Numbered from the stretch's first letter, positions 42,171 through 52,118 are shown. The stretch is DNA of 64,000 bases from Paenibacillus sanguinis 2301083 = DSM 16941 (GCF_000374825.1 NZ_KB895386.1:105363-169362), one strand, 5' to 3'. The notes: generated by a model not told the origin, from the letters alone. Numbers and translations are program-made.

Positions 42171-43106
42171 ATGCCGATCAAAGTACCGGATCACTTGCCG
42201 GCCAAGGAAGTGCTGACAAGCGAAAATATTTTTGTCATGGACGAGAGCCGGGCTTATCAGCAAGATATTCGCCCTCTGCGCATCGCTATTTTGAATCTGA
42301 TGCCAACCAAGGAGACGACAGAGTCGCAAATTTTGCGGTTGCTTGGCAATACGCCGCTTCAGGTAGAAATTGTATTGCTGCATCCTGGCTCTCATATTTC
42401 AAAGAACACGCCTGCGGAGCATTTGGAAATGTTCTACAAGACCTTTGAGGAGATCAGAAATCTTCGGTTCGACGGAATGATTGTGACTGGAGCGCCGGTG
42501 GAGCAACTGGAATTTGAAGAGGTCAATTACTGGTCAGAATTGCAGGAGATTTTCGAGTGGACCAAAACACATGTGACCTCCACCATGCACATCTGTTGGG
42601 GGGCACAAGCCGGTTTGTATCACCATTATGGTGTACGCAAAGTGCCCTTGGCGAAGAAATGCTTTGGTGTGTTCTCGCATACGGTTACCGCTCCTCATGT
42701 AAAGCTGCTGCGAGGGTTTGACGAGGTGTTCCAGGTTCCACATTCCCGTCATACCGATGTGTTGCGTTCCGATATCGAACATCAGCCAGAACTCAAAATC
42801 TTGGCCGAATCCGAGGAGGCGGGCATTTATCTGGTGGCCGCCCAGGATGGGAAGCAAATATTCGTAACCGGACATTCGGAATACGATCCTGATTCCCTGA
42901 AGTGGGAATACGACCGGGACGTGGCTAAAGGAATGGAGATCGAGCTGCCTGTGAACTATTATCCCAATGATGATCCTTCCCGGGCCCCTAGGTCTACCTG
43001 GCGTGCACATGCTAACCTTTTGTTTTCCAATTGGCTAAATTACTATGTGTATCAAGAAACGCCTTATGACATCGATCAGTTGGCGGACTTTGTATATCAA
43101 ATTTGA
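42171..43106 (+). CDS. metA: Homoserine O-acetyltransferase (MetA family)
   Basis: A 311-residue MetA. Catalytic Cys142 is in HICWGAQAG, with His235 and Glu237 in TGHSEYD. Position 111 is Glu ([12 protein letters not shown]), the residue that specifies acetyl-CoA in Bacillus MetA, where the E. coli succinyl enzyme has Gly. So the product is expected to be O-acetylhomoserine despite the usual annotation as succinyltransferase. First gene of the SAM-riboswitch-controlled operon; AGAAGGAGTTG ribosome binding site. Confidence 0.95.
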   Translation: MPIKVPDHLPAKEVLTSENIFVMDESRAYQQDIRPLRIAILNLMPTKETTESQILRLLGNTPLQVEIVLLHPGSHISKNTPAEHLEMFYKTFEEIRNLRFDGMIVTGAPVEQLEFEEVNYWSELQEIFEWTKTHVTSTMHICWGAQAGLYHHYGVRKVPLAKKCFGVFSHTVTAPHVKLLRGFDEVFQVPHSRHTDVLRSDIEHQPELKILAESEEAGIYLVAAQDGKQIFVTGHSEYDPDSLKWEYDRDVAKGMEIELPVNYYPNDDPSRAPRSTWRAHANLLFSNWLNYYVYQETPYDIDQLADFVYQI

Positions 43107-43123
43107 GGCAGGAGTGATTACAG

Positions 43124-44311
43124 GTGGGGGAGCAAAGAAAAGAATGGCGCATTGAGAGCATATTGGCACAAATCGGTTCGTTGGAAGAGCCGGTGACGGG
43201 TGCTGTTAATTATCCGATTTATCAAGCGACGGCATTTCGCCATCCTCGTCTGGGGCAAAGCACGGGGTTCGATTATGCCCGTACGAAGAGTCCGACCCGC
43301 TCAGTATTGGAGGAAGCGGCTGCAGCTTTGGAGTCCGGTGATGCCGGGTTTGCCTGTAGCTCCGGGATGGCTGCCTTGCAGACGGTATTTATGCTGTTTG
43401 CCCAAGGGGACCACCTCATCGTGTCGCTGGACTTGTATGGAGGAACCTATCGTTTGCTGGAACGAATTATGTCTAAATATGGCGTAACGTCATCTTACGT
43501 GGATACCAATGATCTGACAGCTCTGGAGAGTGTTCGTCAGCCTAATACCAAGGCTGTTATCATTGAATCACCAACTAATCCCTTGATGATGATTACGGAT
43601 CTTGAAGCTGTGGCCAAGTGGGCTCGCAGCAACAACCTGCTGACGATTGTCGACAACACGCTGTTGACTCCTTATTTCCAGCGGCCATTGGAGCTTGGCG
43701 CCGATATCGTTGTGCATAGCGCCACAAAATATTTGGGTGGACATAATGATGTGCTGGCCGGTCTTATTATAACGAAGGGACAGGAATTGTCGGCTGAAAT
43801 CGGAATGCTGCATAATTCGATTGGGGCCGTGCTGAGTCCCTCCGACTCCTATCAGTTAATGCGAGGTATGAAGACCTTGGCGTTGCGGATGGAACGGCAT
43901 CAGAGCAATGCGCTGGCAATCGCCAAGTATTTGCAGGCGCATCCGCAGATTGCCGAGGTATTTTATCCGGGTCTGGAAGACCATCCAGGATATGCAACGC
44001 AACGCAAACAATCCAGCGGTAATACAGGGATATTCTCCTTCAAAGTGACGGATGCCCGTTATGTGGAGCCTGTATTGCGCCATCTGCGGCTGATTGCCTT
44101 TGCCGAAAGCCTGGGCGGCGTAGAGTCCTTAATGACTTATCCGGCCGTGCAAACCCATGCGGACATTCCTGTGGAAATCCGTGAGGCTGTTGGTGTTGAC
44201 GACCGCTTGCTGCGCTTCTCCGTCGGTATTGAGCATGTAGACGATTTGATTGCTGATCTGAGCGCGGCGCTGGAAGCGGCGCGTCAAGAAGTTGAAGGAG
44301 GACGAGCCTAA
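43124..44311 (+). CDS. metI: Cystathionine gamma-synthase / O-acetylhomoserine sulfhydrylase (MetI-like)
   Basis: A 395-residue PLP enzyme of the Cys/Met metabolism family. It has the CSSGMAALQ loop, YGGTYRLLE, IIESPTNPLM, and the Schiff-base Lys in HSATKYLGGH. The position between metA and metC matches Bacillus metI, which uses O-acetylhomoserine with cysteine or sulfide. Start is GTG at 43124, ten bases after AGGAG. The stop overlaps the metC start by one base. Confidence 0.92.
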   Translation: MGEQRKEWRIESILAQIGSLEEPVTGAVNYPIYQATAFRHPRLGQSTGFDYARTKSPTRSVLEEAAAALESGDAGFACSSGMAALQTVFMLFAQGDHLIVSLDLYGGTYRLLERIMSKYGVTSSYVDTNDLTALESVRQPNTKAVIIESPTNPLMMITDLEAVAKWARSNNLLTIVDNTLLTPYFQRPLELGADIVVHSATKYLGGHNDVLAGLIITKGQELSAEIGMLHNSIGAVLSPSDSYQLMRGMKTLALRMERHQSNALAIAKYLQAHPQIAEVFYPGLEDHPGYATQRKQSSGNTGIFSFKVTDARYVEPVLRHLRLIAFAESLGGVESLMTYPAVQTHADIPVEIREAVGVDDRLLRFSVGIEHVDDLIADLSAALEAARQEVEGGRA

Positions 44312-45480
44312 TGAGTGAGCAAGGTTGGCAAGGGCAGGAGCCCAAATTCGCAACGAAACTGATTCACTTTGGCAACGAAGTGGACCAGGAGACAGGGGCA
44401 TCCAGTGTACCTATTTATCAAGCTTCCACGTTCCATCATCACGACATCTTCAACCCGCCATTATATGACTACAGCCGTTCCGGCAACCCGACGCGTCAGG
44501 CGTTAGAAGATTATATCGCCGTGCTGGAGGGCGGGGTGCAGGGCTTTGCTTTTGCCAGCGGGATGGCTGCGATATCTTCCACCTTCATGATCTTCTCGGC
44601 GGGTGATCACATCATCGTAACCGAGGATGTCTATGGTGGCACCTATCGGCTTTTGACGAGCATCCTGAGCCGGATGAATATCGAAGCAACGTTTGTGGAT
44701 ATGACGCAGCCAGAACAAGTGAAGGCCGCGATCAAGCCCAACACCAAAGCCGTCTATATGGAGACTCCCTCCAATCCAACCTTGAAAATTACAGATATTG
44801 CCGACATTGCTGCGTGGGCGCGGGAGCATCAACTGATCAGCATTATTGATAACACGTTTATGACTCCTTATTATCAACGTCCCATCGAGCTTGGTGCGGA
44901 TATCGTGTTGCATAGCGCGACGAAATTCCTTGGCGGTCACAGCGACGTGCTGGCCGGATTGGCCGTGGCAAGAACAGAAGAACTGGCCAAACAACTCAAG
45001 TATGTGCAAAATGGTTTAGGAACGGTATTGGGTCCCCAGGATTCCTGGCTGCTTATGCGTGGCATGAAAACCCTGGCGACACGTATGGCGCATTGCGAAG
45101 TGAGTACACGCAAGCTTGCCGATTGGCTGAGCCGCCGCGCGGATATCGAAGCTGTCTTTTATCCGGGGCTGCCAAATCATCCGGGCCGGGCTATTCAGGA
45201 GCAGCAATCCAGCGGCTACGGTGCTGTAATATCCTTTGATGTAGGCTCCGGCGAACGGGCCAAGCAGTTGCTGAATCTGGTGAAGCTGCCTCTGGTAGCG
45301 GTGAGCCTTGGCGCGGTAGAGAGTATTCTCTCCTACCCGGCAATGATGTCTCATGCTTCGATGCCACCTGAGGTTCGTGCCGAGCGAGGGATCACCGACG
45401 GACTGCTGCGCTTTTCGGTAGGGCTGGAGGATGTCGATGATTTAATTGCCGATCTGGATCAAGCCTTGAAAAACTGCTGA
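44311..45480 (+). CDS. metC: Cystathionine beta-lyase (MetC-like)
   Basis: A 389-residue paralogue of the preceding enzyme, with YDYSRSGNPTRQALE, the ASGMAAISS loop, VYGGTYRLL, METPSNPTLKITD and PLP Lys in HSATKFLGGHSDV. It should split cystathionine to homocysteine, pyruvate and ammonia; which member is lyase and which is synthase follows from gene order and similarity, not from a decisive residue. GAAGGAGG ribosome binding site inside the end of metI. Confidence 0.9.
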   Translation: MSEQGWQGQEPKFATKLIHFGNEVDQETGASSVPIYQASTFHHHDIFNPPLYDYSRSGNPTRQALEDYIAVLEGGVQGFAFASGMAAISSTFMIFSAGDHIIVTEDVYGGTYRLLTSILSRMNIEATFVDMTQPEQVKAAIKPNTKAVYMETPSNPTLKITDIADIAAWAREHQLISIIDNTFMTPYYQRPIELGADIVLHSATKFLGGHSDVLAGLAVARTEELAKQLKYVQNGLGTVLGPQDSWLLMRGMKTLATRMAHCEVSTRKLADWLSRRADIEAVFYPGLPNHPGRAIQEQQSSGYGAVISFDVGSGERAKQLLNLVKLPLVAVSLGAVESILSYPAMMSHASMPPEVRAERGITDGLLRFSVGLEDVDDLIADLDQALKNC

Positions 45481-45497
45481 TGGTTACATCAATTCTG

Positions 45498-45525
45498 AAG
45501 GTCGCGTGCCAGCGGCCTTTTTTTC
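45498..45525 (+). terminator. Terminator of the met operon
   Basis: AAGGTCGC (45498-45505) and GCGGCCTT (45512-45519) form a short stem followed by a long T-rich tract. Confidence 0.8.
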
Positions 45526-45627
45526 TTTTGTTTTTCTGCCCACGATTGTGTTAGGATTGAGTTATCATCTTAAATTTTCACCATTTATATTTTTATCTTT
45601 ATAGTGTTAAGGGGGGCAGTGAAGCCG

Positions 45628-46764
45628 ATGACTGCAATTGACGATATATTGAACAAAGCGCTTCAAGGAGGGCGTCTCGACCTGGAGGAGACGATCCGGT
45701 TGTTTGAATCCGATGAAGTGGAAAAGATAGGGCACACCGCCAACATTTTGATGGAACGCAGACACCCGGAGCCTATCACCACCTTCGTCATTGGACGGAA
45801 TGTCAATTATACGAATATTTGTGATGTTTATTGCCGGTTCTGTGCGTTTTACCGTCGTCCCGGCTCCGAAGAAGGTTACGTTTTGCCTAATGAGGTCATC
45901 TTCCAGAAGATTCAGGAGACAATCGACGTTGGCGGAACAGAGATTCTTATGCAGGGCGGAACAAATCCGAATTTGCCGTTCAGCTATTATACAGATTTGC
46001 TCAAGGCCATCAAGGAACGCTTTCCAGACATTACAATGCATTCCTTCTCCCCAGCCGAAATTTTGAAAATGAAGGAAGTGTCTGAAGGCCTGTCGCTGGA
46101 GGAGGTACTGCGCCAAATTCATGCCGCCGGGCTGGATTCACTGCCAGGTGGTGGAGCGGAAATTCTGGATGATCGTACACGTCGTAAAATCAGCCGATTG
46201 AAGGGCTCTTGGCGGGACTGGATGGATGTAATGCAGACGGCTCACAAAATCGGAATGAACACCACGGCAACAATGGTGATCGGGTTTGGTGAGTCCATGG
46301 AGGAGCGGGCACTGCATCTGCTCCGGGTGCGTGAAGCTCAGGACGAGTGCATTCAGAACAAGTATCCATCAGAAGGCTTTCTGGCCTTTATCCCATGGAC
46401 GTTCCAGCCGGACAATACCAATCTTAAGGCTGAGCGCCAAACGCCGGAGTCCTATTTGAAGACAGTAGCCATCAGTCGAATCGTTCTTGATAATATTAAA
46501 AATTTCCAATCCTCATGGGTTACGATGGGACCAGAGGTTGGCAAGCTTTCGTTGCAATACGGTTGCAATGATTTTGGCAGCACGATGATCGAAGAGAATG
46601 TGGTATCGTCGGCTGGCGCAACGTACAAGGTGAATATTGAATCTATATTGTCCATTATTCGTGAGGCGGGGAAAATCCCGGCACAGCGCAATACCAGATA
46701 TGATATAATCCGCAAATTTGATAAAGAAAGCACCATTGAACGCGACTTCATTATGCAAAATTGA
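45628..46764 (+). CDS. mqnC: Cyclic dehypoxanthinyl futalosine synthase (radical SAM)
   Basis: A 378-residue radical SAM protein with CX3CX2C at Cys65, Cys69, Cys72 (CDVYCRFC), and the GGTEILMQGGTNP and LPGGGAEIL motifs of the MqnC/MqnE/CofH group. It is expected to form the spiro ring in the futalosine route to menaquinone. ATG at 45628 is eleven bases after AAGGGGGG; GTG codons at 45604 and 45619 are badly spaced. No other mqn or men gene is in the window. Confidence 0.88.
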   Translation: MTAIDDILNKALQGGRLDLEETIRLFESDEVEKIGHTANILMERRHPEPITTFVIGRNVNYTNICDVYCRFCAFYRRPGSEEGYVLPNEVIFQKIQETIDVGGTEILMQGGTNPNLPFSYYTDLLKAIKERFPDITMHSFSPAEILKMKEVSEGLSLEEVLRQIHAAGLDSLPGGGAEILDDRTRRKISRLKGSWRDWMDVMQTAHKIGMNTTATMVIGFGESMEERALHLLRVREAQDECIQNKYPSEGFLAFIPWTFQPDNTNLKAERQTPESYLKTVAISRIVLDNIKNFQSSWVTMGPEVGKLSLQYGCNDFGSTMIEENVVSSAGATYKVNIESILSIIREAGKIPAQRNTRYDIIRKFDKESTIERDFIMQN

Positions 46765-46879
46765 ATATTACTCTGGCAGCTTGATGGTAAAGCTGCCTTT
46801 CATTCCATGGACGGTTTTCTGTATATCCGTTTCCTCACCACCATATACTTGGAGAAGGAAGCGGAAGGGGGCCAGGTTC

Positions 46880-47812
46880 ATGGATTTTTTCTCAGTACGA
46901 ATCAATTGCGCCTCCGCGGAAGCGGAAGAGCGATTCAAGAATACGATGCATGAGGTTGTGTGCAGCTTACAGCATTTGCATGATCTCAGGGTAAGCGTGA
47001 GCTTTGGCACGGCTTCTGGAGAATGGCTGGAAGCGGTTCTGGCAACGGATAGTTCTGTTCCGTTCGAGGCAGGACAAGATGGTAATCCTTTGATCGATGT
47101 TCTGGCTCGGGAGTTGGCTAACTATCTGGTTGAGGTTGAGGAACCGAAGCGAGTGCTACGTATAATGAGACGGGAATATAGCTTCGCTTCGCGAGAAGAG
47201 GAGCAATTCATCGCAGAGGCTGTTATGAGCATGCTGGCGGCTCATCCGGAAAACGGGGAGTGGGGTCGGCGAACGTCCCTGATTTATAGGGCGTTGTACG
47301 ATTATTTACTGACCAGTCCACAGCTTCAATTAAGCGGTTTTGCTGCGTTTCGGCTTAAGGCTTATGATACTATGCTGAGTGAGGCCATAGACTTGGCCAC
47401 GGATGATTATTTACATGATCAGCAATATGAGGAATTTATCAGCTTGCTCCAGTATTTTGTTGGCTTGCAGGAAACGTTGACACCGCTCGTTCATCTGATG
47501 CATAAACAGGGTCCGGAATTTTCAATTCTGAACGAGCAATTTGCAGCTATTCATGTCCCCGACTCGGGGGGTGTGGTTGCTCGAATTGCTGATCAGGAGA
47601 TACAAATGGAGGATGTTATCGTAAGTACACTGATCTCATTGTCCCCCGAGCGGATATTATTGCATACGCAGGAGCCGGATGCGCAGATTATCAAAACGAT
47701 CAGCCGTATCTTTGGAGAGCGTGTGGAATTATGCCTGCATTGTCCGCATTGCCAACTGTTTCATCAAGAAGTGCGTAAGCTGGAGTCAGCTGCTCTGACC
47801 CGGGATTTTTAG
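46880..47812 (+). CDS. ytxC: YtxC-like sporulation protein
   Basis: A 310-residue protein. MDFFSVRINCASAEAEERF opens the frame; the C-terminal half, with LSGFAAFRLKAYDTMLSEAIDLATDDYL and EEFISLLQYFVGLQE, fits YtxC family proteins. Bacillus ytxC also sits just before thrS. Two CxxC-like Cys (CLHCPHC) close to the C-terminus. Exact role is unknown. Start ATG at 46880 with AAGGGGG eight bases upstream is preferred over a longer frame that overlaps mqnC. Confidence 0.85.
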   Translation: MDFFSVRINCASAEAEERFKNTMHEVVCSLQHLHDLRVSVSFGTASGEWLEAVLATDSSVPFEAGQDGNPLIDVLARELANYLVEVEEPKRVLRIMRREYSFASREEEQFIAEAVMSMLAAHPENGEWGRRTSLIYRALYDYLLTSPQLQLSGFAAFRLKAYDTMLSEAIDLATDDYLHDQQYEEFISLLQYFVGLQETLTPLVHLMHKQGPEFSILNEQFAAIHVPDSGGVVARIADQEIQMEDVIVSTLISLSPERILLHTQEPDAQIIKTISRIFGERVELCLHCPHCQLFHQEVRKLESAALTRDF

Positions 47813-47830
47813 GCGGTAAAGCTGTTTGCC

Positions 47831-47860
47831 TTGACGAGTTAGGGAGAATAGGCTTATAAT
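47831..47860 (+). promoter_or_regulatory. SigA promoter of the thrS T-box transcript
   Basis: TTGACG (47831-47836), 18-base spacer, TATAAT (47855-47860). Confidence 0.8.
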
Positions 47861-47866
47861 TACTCC

Positions 47867-48157
47867 GAAGTTGATGTTTCAAAAGCGTTGACAAAGACAT
47901 GAATCAAAATGCTTGAACAGCTCAGAGAGAGGGAACTTGGCTGGAATTCCCTTCGGTTTCGCTTTTGGTTTACCCCTTTGTAGCTGCATTCCCGAACCTC
48001 TACGATCATTAACAGTAGTAGGGATTGCCGGTTCATTGCCGTTACTCAATGCCGAATAAGGGTCTGTCTCGTGGGTATCAAATGCAGCGGGAAGGCCGAA
48101 TGAGGGTGGAACCACGGGTATATAACGCTCGTCCCTTTCCGGGACGGGCTTTTTTTG
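47867..48157 (+). ncRNA. T-box leader of thrS, probable threonine specifier
   Basis: AGAGA box near 47926, a specifier region GTTTACCCCTTTGTAG with ACC (47972-47974) as the likely Thr codon, and the T-box TGGAACCACG (48107-48116). The bulge reads UGGA, not UGGU as in the ilvB and pheS leaders, matching a tRNA whose discriminator base is U, as in tRNA-Thr. Confidence 0.88.
48127..48157 (+). terminator. T-box terminator before thrS
   Basis: GCTCGTCCC (48127-48135) pairs with GGGACGGGC (48141-48149), followed by eight T residues. Confidence 0.88.
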
Positions 48158-48200
48158 TTGTCCGCCTCCGGATACACAATATTCCAAGGAGGAGAAGACA

Positions 48201-50141
48201 ATGACAGTATCTATTTCATTGCCGGATGGTTCGGTCCGGGAATACGCCAAAGGCAGCAGCTTGGAGGATGTTGCGGCTTCCATCAGCAGCGGCCTGCGTA
48301 AAAATGCATTGGCAGGTAAGCTAAACGGGGTTGCCGTGGATTTGAGTACGGAGCTGGTGGATGGAGCCAAGGTGGAAATTATTACAGGCGACAGCAGCGA
48401 TGGCCTGGAAATCATGCGCCACAGCAGTGCTCACTTAATGGCTCAGGCTGTGAAGCGCTTATACGGCAACAAAGAAGTCAAGCTGGGCATTGGGCCTGTG
48501 ATTGAGGATGGCTTCTACTACGATATGGATCTTGAGCAGCCATTAAATCCTGAGGATTTGCAGAAGATCGAGAAGGAGATGGAACGTATTATCGGTGAAA
48601 ATCTGCCGATTACTCGCCGGGAAGTGAGCCGGGAGGAAGCGGTAGCCATCTTCACAGAGCTTGGTGATCCTTATAAGCTGGAGCTGATTCGCGATTTGCC
48701 AGAGGATAGCGTCATCTCCATCTATGATCAAGGCGAATTTTTCGACTTGTGCCGGGGACCACACGTGCCTTCCACGGGCAAAATCAAGGTGTTCAAGCTG
48801 TTAAGCGTGGCAGGAGCTTACTGGCGCGGCAACAGCAACAATAAAATGCTGCAACGTATTTATGGCACAGCGTTCATGAAGAAGGCGGAGCTTGAGCAGC
48901 ATCTGCATTTCCTGGAAGAAGCGAAGAAGAGAGACCATCGCAAGCTGGGGAAGGAACTCAACTTCTTTACGTTCAATAACCTGGTAGGTCAAGGCTTGCC
49001 GATCTGGCTGCCAAAGGGAGCTACCTTGCGCCGCACGCTGGAGCGCTATATTGTGGATATCGAGGAACGACTGGGATATCAGCATGTATATACTCCGGTG
49101 ATGGGGAATGTTGACCTGTACAAAACCTCCGGACACTGGGAGCACTATCAGGAGGATATGTTCCCGAAGATGGTGCTGGATAATGAGGAATTTGTTCTGC
49201 GTCCGATGAACTGTCCCCACCATATGATGGTGTATAAGAGCGAGATGCGCAGTTACCGTGACCTGCCGGTACGCGTAGGCGAATTGGGCCTGATGCATCG
49301 TTATGAGATGTCCGGGGCCCTCACCGGGCTGCACCGGGTTCGTGCAATGACGCTTAACGACGCGCATATCTTCTGTCGTCCTGACCAAATCAAGGAGGAA
49401 TTTGCCCGCGTAATTCAATTGATCCAGCAGGTGTATGAGGATTTTGGAATCAAGGAATATCGCTTCCGCTTATCCTATCGCGATCCAGCGGATACCGAGA
49501 AGTATTTCCCGGATGACGAAATGTGGGAAATGTCGCAGCGTATGCTACGCGAGGTTGTCGAGTCCCTTGGACTGCCATTCTATGAGGCGGAAGGTGAAGC
49601 TGCGTTCTACGGGCCGAAGCTGGACGTACAGATCAAGACAGCCCTTGGCAAGGAAGAAACGTTGTCCACTTGCCAGTTGGACTTCCTGCTGCCAGAGCGG
49701 TTTGAACTGGAATATGTCGGGGATGACGGTCATAAGCATCGTCCGGTCGTTATTCACCGCGGGATCATCAGTACTATGGAGCGCTTCACCGCTTTCTTGC
49801 TGGAGAATTTTGCTGGCAATCTGCCGTTGTGGCTCTCTCCGGTTCAGGCCAAGGTCATTCCGGTATCGGGTAACTTTGAGGCTTATGCTCGTGAGGTTGA
49901 GGATCAACTGCGTGCGGGAGGCATTCGTGTAGAAAGCGACCTGCGCAACGAGAAGCTGGGCTATAAAATCCGGGAAGCTCAGCTGGAGAAGCTTCCATAT
50001 ATGTTCGTCGTTGGCGAAAACGAGCAAAGCAGCGGCACGTTGTCTGTTCGTAAGCGCGGCGAAGGCGATCTTGGAGCCAAGCCGGTGGCTGAGGTCATTG
50101 CTGCATTGCAAGAAGAGATCCGTAACCACGTCATTTCATAA
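48201..50141 (+). CDS. thrS: Threonyl-tRNA synthetase
   Basis: A 646-residue ThrRS of standard bacterial length: TGS domain (1-62), editing domain with [15 protein letters not shown] and the distal Cys/His cluster [12 protein letters not shown], class II core with motif 2 and the zinc site (RPMNCPHHM, Cys and His ligands), and the C-terminal anticodon-binding domain ([11 protein letters not shown] onward). CAAGGAGGAGA ribosome binding site. Expression is controlled by the Thr T-box. Confidence 0.97.
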   Translation: MTVSISLPDGSVREYAKGSSLEDVAASISSGLRKNALAGKLNGVAVDLSTELVDGAKVEIITGDSSDGLEIMRHSSAHLMAQAVKRLYGNKEVKLGIGPVIEDGFYYDMDLEQPLNPEDLQKIEKEMERIIGENLPITRREVSREEAVAIFTELGDPYKLELIRDLPEDSVISIYDQGEFFDLCRGPHVPSTGKIKVFKLLSVAGAYWRGNSNNKMLQRIYGTAFMKKAELEQHLHFLEEAKKRDHRKLGKELNFFTFNNLVGQGLPIWLPKGATLRRTLERYIVDIEERLGYQHVYTPVMGNVDLYKTSGHWEHYQEDMFPKMVLDNEEFVLRPMNCPHHMMVYKSEMRSYRDLPVRVGELGLMHRYEMSGALTGLHRVRAMTLNDAHIFCRPDQIKEEFARVIQLIQQVYEDFGIKEYRFRLSYRDPADTEKYFPDDEMWEMSQRMLREVVESLGLPFYEAEGEAAFYGPKLDVQIKTALGKEETLSTCQLDFLLPERFELEYVGDDGHKHRPVVIHRGIISTMERFTAFLLENFAGNLPLWLSPVQAKVIPVSGNFEAYAREVEDQLRAGGIRVESDLRNEKLGYKIREAQLEKLPYMFVVGENEQSSGTLSVRKRGEGDLGAKPVAEVIAALQEEIRNHVIS

Positions 50142-50227
50142 TAAAAGCTGATTTGTTGAGCTGCATCTTTAGTGTATAAAGTTTGGCGCATGTGGAAAAC
50201 CTTCGGAATAAAGGGGGAGGTTTTCAC

Positions 50228-50914
50228 ATGCGTCAATTTCGTTTGAGGCAAAGTATTAGCAAATGGGGCTTGCTTGGGGGCTTGCTGGCCGTTGTGGTGG
50301 CTGCTGATTTGCCCGGCTATATACCGCATCCGCAGCAAACGCAGGCTCACAGCGAGGCTCGCCGCTTTACGGAGTGGACACAGCAACGGCAAGCTCGCAT
50401 ACAAAATGAGCAGCTATTCAGAGAGCTTCAACCGTGGGGAATGACTACCGATAAAGGCAAACAGGTAAAGCCTGCGTCGTCGGCGAAGAAAGCGGTGGAG
50501 ACGGTGAAGGTCATGGCTACGGGCTATACCGCAGGTTATGAATCCACCGGCAAGAAGCCTAGCCATCCGCAATATGGCATTACGTATTCCGGCGTGAAGG
50601 TTCGACGGGACAAAAAAACCGTATCTACTATCGCTGCCGATTTGAAGCTGTTTCCGATTGGAACCATTTTGTACATTCCTGGTTATGGCTATGGCGTGGT
50701 GGCTGATAAAGGCTCAGCCATTCGTGGACATAAGATTGACCTCTATTTTGATACGACTAAGCAAGTATATAAAGAGTGGGGCAAGAAAGAAGTGGAGGTT
50801 CAGATCGTTCGCAAGGGCAGTGGCAGGCTGACCGAGGCGATGCTGAAGGAGCTAGGCCAAGCGATGGAAGTCGGTAAGGAAATCCCGGAGCATTTATGGG
50901 AGAAGGCCATTTGA
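50228..50914 (+). CDS. 3D-domain exported protein (YuiC/YocH type)
   Basis: A 228-residue protein with a basic start and hydrophobic segment (about 12-28; signal peptide or anchor). The C-terminal 3D domain (about 90-195) shows [14 protein letters not shown], the [15 protein letters not shown] segment and [18 protein letters not shown], which carries the conserved Asp residues for which the domain is named. Such domains are related to lytic transglycosylases and occur in stationary-phase and sporulation peptidoglycan hydrolases. ATG at 50228 with AAAGGGGGAGG upstream. Confidence 0.88.
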   Translation: MRQFRLRQSISKWGLLGGLLAVVVAADLPGYIPHPQQTQAHSEARRFTEWTQQRQARIQNEQLFRELQPWGMTTDKGKQVKPASSAKKAVETVKVMATGYTAGYESTGKKPSHPQYGITYSGVKVRRDKKTVSTIAADLKLFPIGTILYIPGYGYGVVADKGSAIRGHKIDLYFDTTKQVYKEWGKKEVEVQIVRKGSGRLTEAMLKELGQAMEVGKEIPEHLWEKAI

Positions 50915-50932
50915 TCTTTTGCCCGCTTTGTC

Positions 50933-50962
50933 GCATATTTTTCTTCGCCTGTTCGCATAATA
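50933..50962 (+). promoter_or_regulatory. SigG/SigF-like promoter before the small SASP candidate
   Basis: GCATAT (50933-50938), 17-base spacer, CATAATA (50956-50962) fits forespore promoters (GYATA ... CATnnTA). Confidence 0.5.
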
Positions 50963-51043
50963 AGCTACGTGGCCCGGTAACTGGAGCTACCAAAGCGGTG
51001 ATTTTAAGATTTCACCGTGTTATGCGACAGGGAGGTGAAACTC

Positions 51044-51193
51044 ATGAAAAACCAAAAGAAAGCAGCTTCTCCAGGTTACAAAACACCTAACGAGAAGTTT
51101 AATGCAGAATTTGCTGAGGAAAGCACCGCGACCGTTACGCAAAAGGCGAAGGCTTCCCGTAATGCAGCGACTCCTGAAAGCAAACAACAATAG
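51044..51193 (+). CDS. Gamma-type small acid-soluble spore protein candidate
   Basis: A 49-residue, Ala/Lys/Gln/Glu-rich protein. The centre NEKFNAEFAEESTATV resembles the gamma-SASP core (F-x-x-EFAxET), which includes a GPR-type cleavage context. It lacks Cys and Trp, as SASPs do. GGGAGGTG ribosome binding site, terminator downstream and a forespore-type promoter candidate upstream. It is half the usual SspE length, with one repeat unit. Confidence 0.65.
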   Translation: MKNQKKAASPGYKTPNEKFNAEFAEESTATVTQKAKASRNAATPESKQQ

Positions 51194-51210
51194 TTATAGC
51201 ACAAGAGCAC

Positions 51211-51242
51211 GGAGCATCCAGATACGGGTGCTCCTTTTATTT
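51211..51242 (+). terminator. Terminator after the SASP candidate
   Basis: GGAGCATCC (51211-51219) pairs with GGGTGCTCC (51226-51234), followed by TTTTATTT. The 19 bases from 51224 recur at 51984-52002 beyond the IS element. Confidence 0.8.
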
Positions 51243-51285
51243 AGGCTTTAGCCAGTTGAGTACGCGAAGCGTGGGAAACAAAAAA

Positions 51286-51990
51286 CCACCCGCTATGCGG
51301 GTGGAGGGATCGAGGGTTTGACCACCAAGACCATTCCGATAGAATTGAGATGTTCAGGCTCAATTGAAAGGAAAGGTCTTAGATGGCAAACAAGAACTAT
51401 AGTCTAGCGCACACCAAATGGATGTGCAAATACCACATTGTATTCACCCCGAAGTATAGACGGAAAGAGATTTATAATCAAGTGAGGAAAGATCTAATCG
51501 AAATATTCAAACGATTATGTAAGTACAAGGGAATAGAGATCATAGAAGGGCATATGATGCCTGACCATGTACACATGTTGGTAGCCATACCACCCAAAAT
51601 ATCTGTATCGGCATTCATGGGATATCTGAAGGGGAAAAGTGCGCTAATGATCTTTGAGAAGCACGCGCAATTAAAGTATAAATATGGGAATCGAAAATTT
51701 TGGGCTGAAGGGTACTATGTAAGCACCGTGGGATTAAATGAGGCGACCGTAGCAAAATACATTCGTGAGCAAGAAGCACATGACCAAGCGGTAGATAAGC
51801 TGAGTGTAAAAGAATACGAAGATCCATTTAGCAGCAATAGGAGCAAAAAGAAGTAAAACCAGTTTAACTGGTAAGTGAAAGTGACAAATAACACTGAGCC
51901 TGAACAGATTTGCTGTCAGGCTAGCGTCTTTAGGCGCAGTTTGGCAACAGGGGGTTATACCCCAAGAGCAAACCACCCGTTGGACGGGTG
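51286..51990 (+). mobile_element. IS200-type insertion sequence (tnpA only)
   Basis: A single Y1 transposase gene is flanked by subterminal hairpins: CCACCCGC-TAT-GCGGGTGG at 51286-51304 and CACCCGT-TGG-ACGGGTG at 51974-51990. A second hairpin AATTGAG/CTCAATT just before the tnpA ribosome binding site fits the translational control of IS200. About 700 bases total; no tnpB. Exact ends cannot be fixed by eye. Confidence 0.8.
51383..51856 (+). CDS. tnpA: IS200/IS605-family TnpA transposase
   Basis: A 157-residue single-strand DNA transposase. The HUH metal site is the HVH of MPDHVHMLVAIPP (about 54-66); the catalytic Tyr lies in the C-terminal GYYVSTVGLNE region (about 112-122). Other landmarks: YHIVFTPKYRRKEI and AFMGYLKGKSA. 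Length and motifs are intact, so it may still be active. GAAAGG ribosome binding site, partly masked by the hairpin at 51343-51367. Confidence 0.95.
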   Translation: MANKNYSLAHTKWMCKYHIVFTPKYRRKEIYNQVRKDLIEIFKRLCKYKGIEIIEGHMMPDHVHMLVAIPPKISVSAFMGYLKGKSALMIFEKHAQLKYKYGNRKFWAEGYYVSTVGLNEATVAKYIREQEAHDQAVDKLSVKEYEDPFSSNRSKKK

Positions 51991-52118
51991 CTCCTTTTAT
52001 TTGCCTGGGTCAGCTCCTCCGTCTGGAGACCGAGGGCCATTCCGTCCTCCGCCGCTGTTCAGCCATTGCGGATTTAAGTAAAATGGCATTAACGGATTGT
52101 TTACGGGAGGTTAGCCAA

